Shown: positions 5,872-7,550 of the stretch, one piece after another
Layout of the letters: every line of letters starts with the position of its first letter
Position numbering within the stretch: the first letter of the stretch is position 1
Origin: Brevibacterium picturae
Lineage (GTDB): Bacteria; Actinomycetota; Actinomycetes; Actinomycetales; Brevibacteriaceae
DNA length: 7,550 nucleotides
Direction of reading: 5' to 3'
NCBI RefSeq assembly: GCF_030453725.1
Contig: NZ_JAKDJU010000144.1
Coordinates: 1-7,550 of the forward strand
The notes under the pieces: generated by a model
The model's database searches: none
The model's input: only the letters and a program-made list of their open reading frames with translations
Told to the model about the DNA's origin: nothing
Translations under genes and position numbers: made by a program

Positions 5872-6471
5872 ATGTTTGCCGCGGTGCTCGACACGAGCGT
5901 GCTCTGGCCTAGCCTGCAGCGCGATTTCCTGCTGTCGCTTGCGGTTGAGGGTGCTTACCGACCCATGTGGAGCACAGTTATCCTCGACGAACTTGCCCAT
6001 CATGAGGCTAAGAAGTTGGTCAGCCGGGGATCGGCGGTAGACGACGCTGAACTAGCTGCGCAAAGATTGATCGGTCAAATGTCGCAGTCGTTCGACGACG
6101 CGCTTATTCTTGGCTGGGAACCGCTGGAGGGCACATACGGTTTGCCAGACCCCGATGACGAGCACGTTGTAGCCGCAGCAGAAATGGGCAGTGCCGAAGT
6201 CATCGTCACCGAGAACCTCAAAGATTTTCCAACTGCCAAACTGCCGGCACTCATCCGCGCAGTCCCTGCGAGGGAATTTGCCTACGACACCGTGCGACAG
6301 CACCTGACGCAGGGGAGCCTGGCCGTGATTGCTCTATGCGAGCGTAGCGGACGGCAGGGCCCAAAACTCTCGGTGTCAGATCTGCTGACAATCCTCGACG
6401 AGCGGTACAAAATGACGGCAACGGCAGAGTTGCTGTCCATGGCACCAGGGTTGCGGGACATTCTGCATTGA
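5872..6471 (+). CDS. PIN_3 domain ribonuclease toxin (VapC50-like)
   Basis: This 199-residue protein has a PIN_3-type N-terminal domain. It has the first catalytic aspartate in AVLDTSVLWP (D7), the acidic helix ILDELAHHE (E40), the DPDDEHVVAAAE block (D95/D96), and VTENLKDFP (N115, D118), so the acidic metal-binding set looks complete. Residues about 135-199 form a separate helical domain (DTVRQHLTQG, DLLTILDERYKMTATAELL) like that at the C-terminus of VapC50-type toxins. The ATG at 5872 has AGGA seven bases upstream and follows the antitoxin stop by 19 bp, so the two are one operon. VapC enzymes cut tRNA or rRNA to arrest growth; the target here cannot be read from sequence. Base composition resembles the neighbouring chromosomal genes. 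Confidence 0.85.
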   Translation: MFAAVLDTSVLWPSLQRDFLLSLAVEGAYRPMWSTVILDELAHHEAKKLVSRGSAVDDAELAAQRLIGQMSQSFDDALILGWEPLEGTYGLPDPDDEHVVAAAEMGSAEVIVTENLKDFPTAKLPALIRAVPAREFAYDTVRQHLTQGSLAVIALCERSGRQGPKLSVSDLLTILDERYKMTATAELLSMAPGLRDILH

Positions 6472-6667
6472 GAGAACTTCGGCTGAGTGGACGCTGGTGT
6501 CGCTGTCCAGGTAGGTGCTCCTTGTCGGGGTGTCCCTGCGGGGACCGCGGTACGCCGTGATTCGGGTGACCATGGGTGCACGCATGCACGAGTGAGAGAG
6601 CGAGCGGACTTCAGCGTCTCTAGCCTCGATCCGTTGAGTTGCTCTGCCGAGCTTCGGAGGCCAGGAT

Positions 6668-7540
6668 GTGTGCATGGACGAGTCTCGAAGTGACCGCAGC
6701 GGCCAGCTGGCCGGATGCCGGGTGGTTCTGACGGCGCAGCGGAAGGCCGAACAATTTGCTTCAGCCCTCGAACGTCACGATGCGACCATCGTGCACGCAC
6801 CCACACTGTCGGTCATCCCGAACATCGATGACCCCGAGCTCGTCGCACGCACGCGTGCCCTCATCGACACCCAACCCGACGTCATTGTGGTCACGACCGG
6901 TGTCGGTTTCACCGGTTGGGGCAATGTGGCCGAGGAAGCCGGCCTCTTCGAGCAGTGGCACGCGATGCTCGCCAGTGCCCGAATCATCGCCCGTGGACCC
7001 AAGGCACGCGGTGCGATCCAGGCCGCCGGGCTGGAAACCGCCTGGGTCGCCGAATCCGAAACCAACTCCGAGATCAGACAGGCACTGCTTGACGAGGGAG
7101 TGAACGGCGTCCGGATCGCTGTCCAGCATCACGGGGCAGGCGACGACGGTTTGGATGAGACCTTCTCCGCTGCAGGCGCCGATGTCTGCTCGCTCGTGAT
7201 CTATCGGTGGGGTCCGGCACCCGATCCGGACGCTGTGGTCGAGGCTGTCCACCTCGTCGCGAGTCGCCAGTGCGATGCTGTGGCATTCACCTCGGCGCCG
7301 GGCGCCACCGCGTTTCTCGAGGTCGCACGTGACGAAAGCGTGCTGCCGCGGGTCATCGACGCGTTCAACGATGAGCCCGGCGTGCTCGCTGCGGCGGTCG
7401 GCAACGTCACTGCGGCACCGCTGTGGGACCACGGAATCAGAACCGTGATCCCCGACAGGTTCCGCCTGGGTGCGCTCGTGCGAACGCTGGTCACCGAACT
7501 CACCGACGCACGGCGTGCTGAGACAGACGATCGCAGATGA
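6668..7540 (+). CDS. hemD: Uroporphyrinogen-III synthase
   Basis: This protein of about 290 residues spans a complete HemD domain, which closes hydroxymethylbilane with D-ring inversion to give uroporphyrinogen III for haem, sirohaem and cobalamin. Visible blocks are CRVVLTAQRKAEQF (17-30), APTLSVIP (44-51), DVIVVTTGVGFTGW (71-84), IIARGPKARGAIQAAG (106-121), VIYRWGPAPDP (177-187), and DAVAFTSAPGATAFL (203-217). The sequence style matches the actinobacterial HemD usually fused to a C-terminal winged-helix DNA-binding domain. Here the protein ends soon after LVRTLVTELTD (270-280) at a TGA, so that fusion is absent. GGAGG (6656-6660) lies seven bases before GTG 6668; ATG 6674 is an alternative that removes two residues. 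It stands alone, about 200 bp after the PIN gene. Confidence 0.85.
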   Translation: MCMDESRSDRSGQLAGCRVVLTAQRKAEQFASALERHDATIVHAPTLSVIPNIDDPELVARTRALIDTQPDVIVVTTGVGFTGWGNVAEEAGLFEQWHAMLASARIIARGPKARGAIQAAGLETAWVAESETNSEIRQALLDEGVNGVRIAVQHHGAGDDGLDETFSAAGADVCSLVIYRWGPAPDPDAVVEAVHLVASRQCDAVAFTSAPGATAFLEVARDESVLPRVIDAFNDEPGVLAAAVGNVTAAPLWDHGIRTVIPDRFRLGALVRTLVTELTDARRAETDDRR

Positions 7541-7550
7541 GGTGCGCGCC

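Noticed and set aside
6472..6667. Gap before hemD: a short frame (6487-6693), and a GTCCC/GGGAC hairpin (6532-6545)
   Set aside because: The frame has no ribosome-binding site or family likeness. The hairpin has only five pairs and no T-run. TAGCCT at 6621-6626 could be a hemD -10, but no -35 supports it.

Overview
The window looks like a chromosome segment of a high-GC Gram-positive bacterium (Actinomycetota). The core genes are GC-rich and G/C-biased at third positions, some GTG starts are used, two promoters look leaderless, and the uroporphyrinogen-III synthase is of the actinobacterial type. The gene style would fit Brevibacterium or a related genus, but that is a guess. It contains eight complete or nearly complete genes, one gene tail, and one regulator remnant.

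Positions 1-59 hold the 3' end of an unidentified gene. Positions 60-1916 are a compact two-gene module of visibly lower GC: an XRE HTH-ImmA/IrrE (M78) zinc-protease regulator followed by a PIN-domain protein with a complete set of acidic residues. Its promoter appears leaderless, with a near-perfect 23-bp palindrome over the -35 region. This looks like an autoregulated toxin-antitoxin or defence-type pair and is the best candidate for an under-described system here.

Positions 1952-2060 (minus strand) carry the C-terminal stub of an AraC-family regulator, related to the intact AraC gene 2 kb away. Next comes GC-rich metabolic DNA. A zinc-independent MDR quinone oxidoreductase and a FAH/2-keto-4-pentenoate-hydratase-family enzyme lie on the plus strand. 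They converge on an AraC regulator (minus strand), which is divergent from a DUF2000 gene.

Positions 5275-6471 hold a second toxin-antitoxin-type operon: an excisionase-like HTH protein and a PIN_3 protein, arranged like mycobacterial VapBC50. Downstream is a uroporphyrinogen-III synthase (HemD) that stops where related actinobacterial proteins continue into a DNA-binding domain.

Overall the window is ordinary metabolic and regulatory chromosome with two separate PIN-nuclease modules. The first looks acquired by composition and the second looks ameliorated or native. I saw no tRNA, rRNA, CRISPR array, transposase or integrase.
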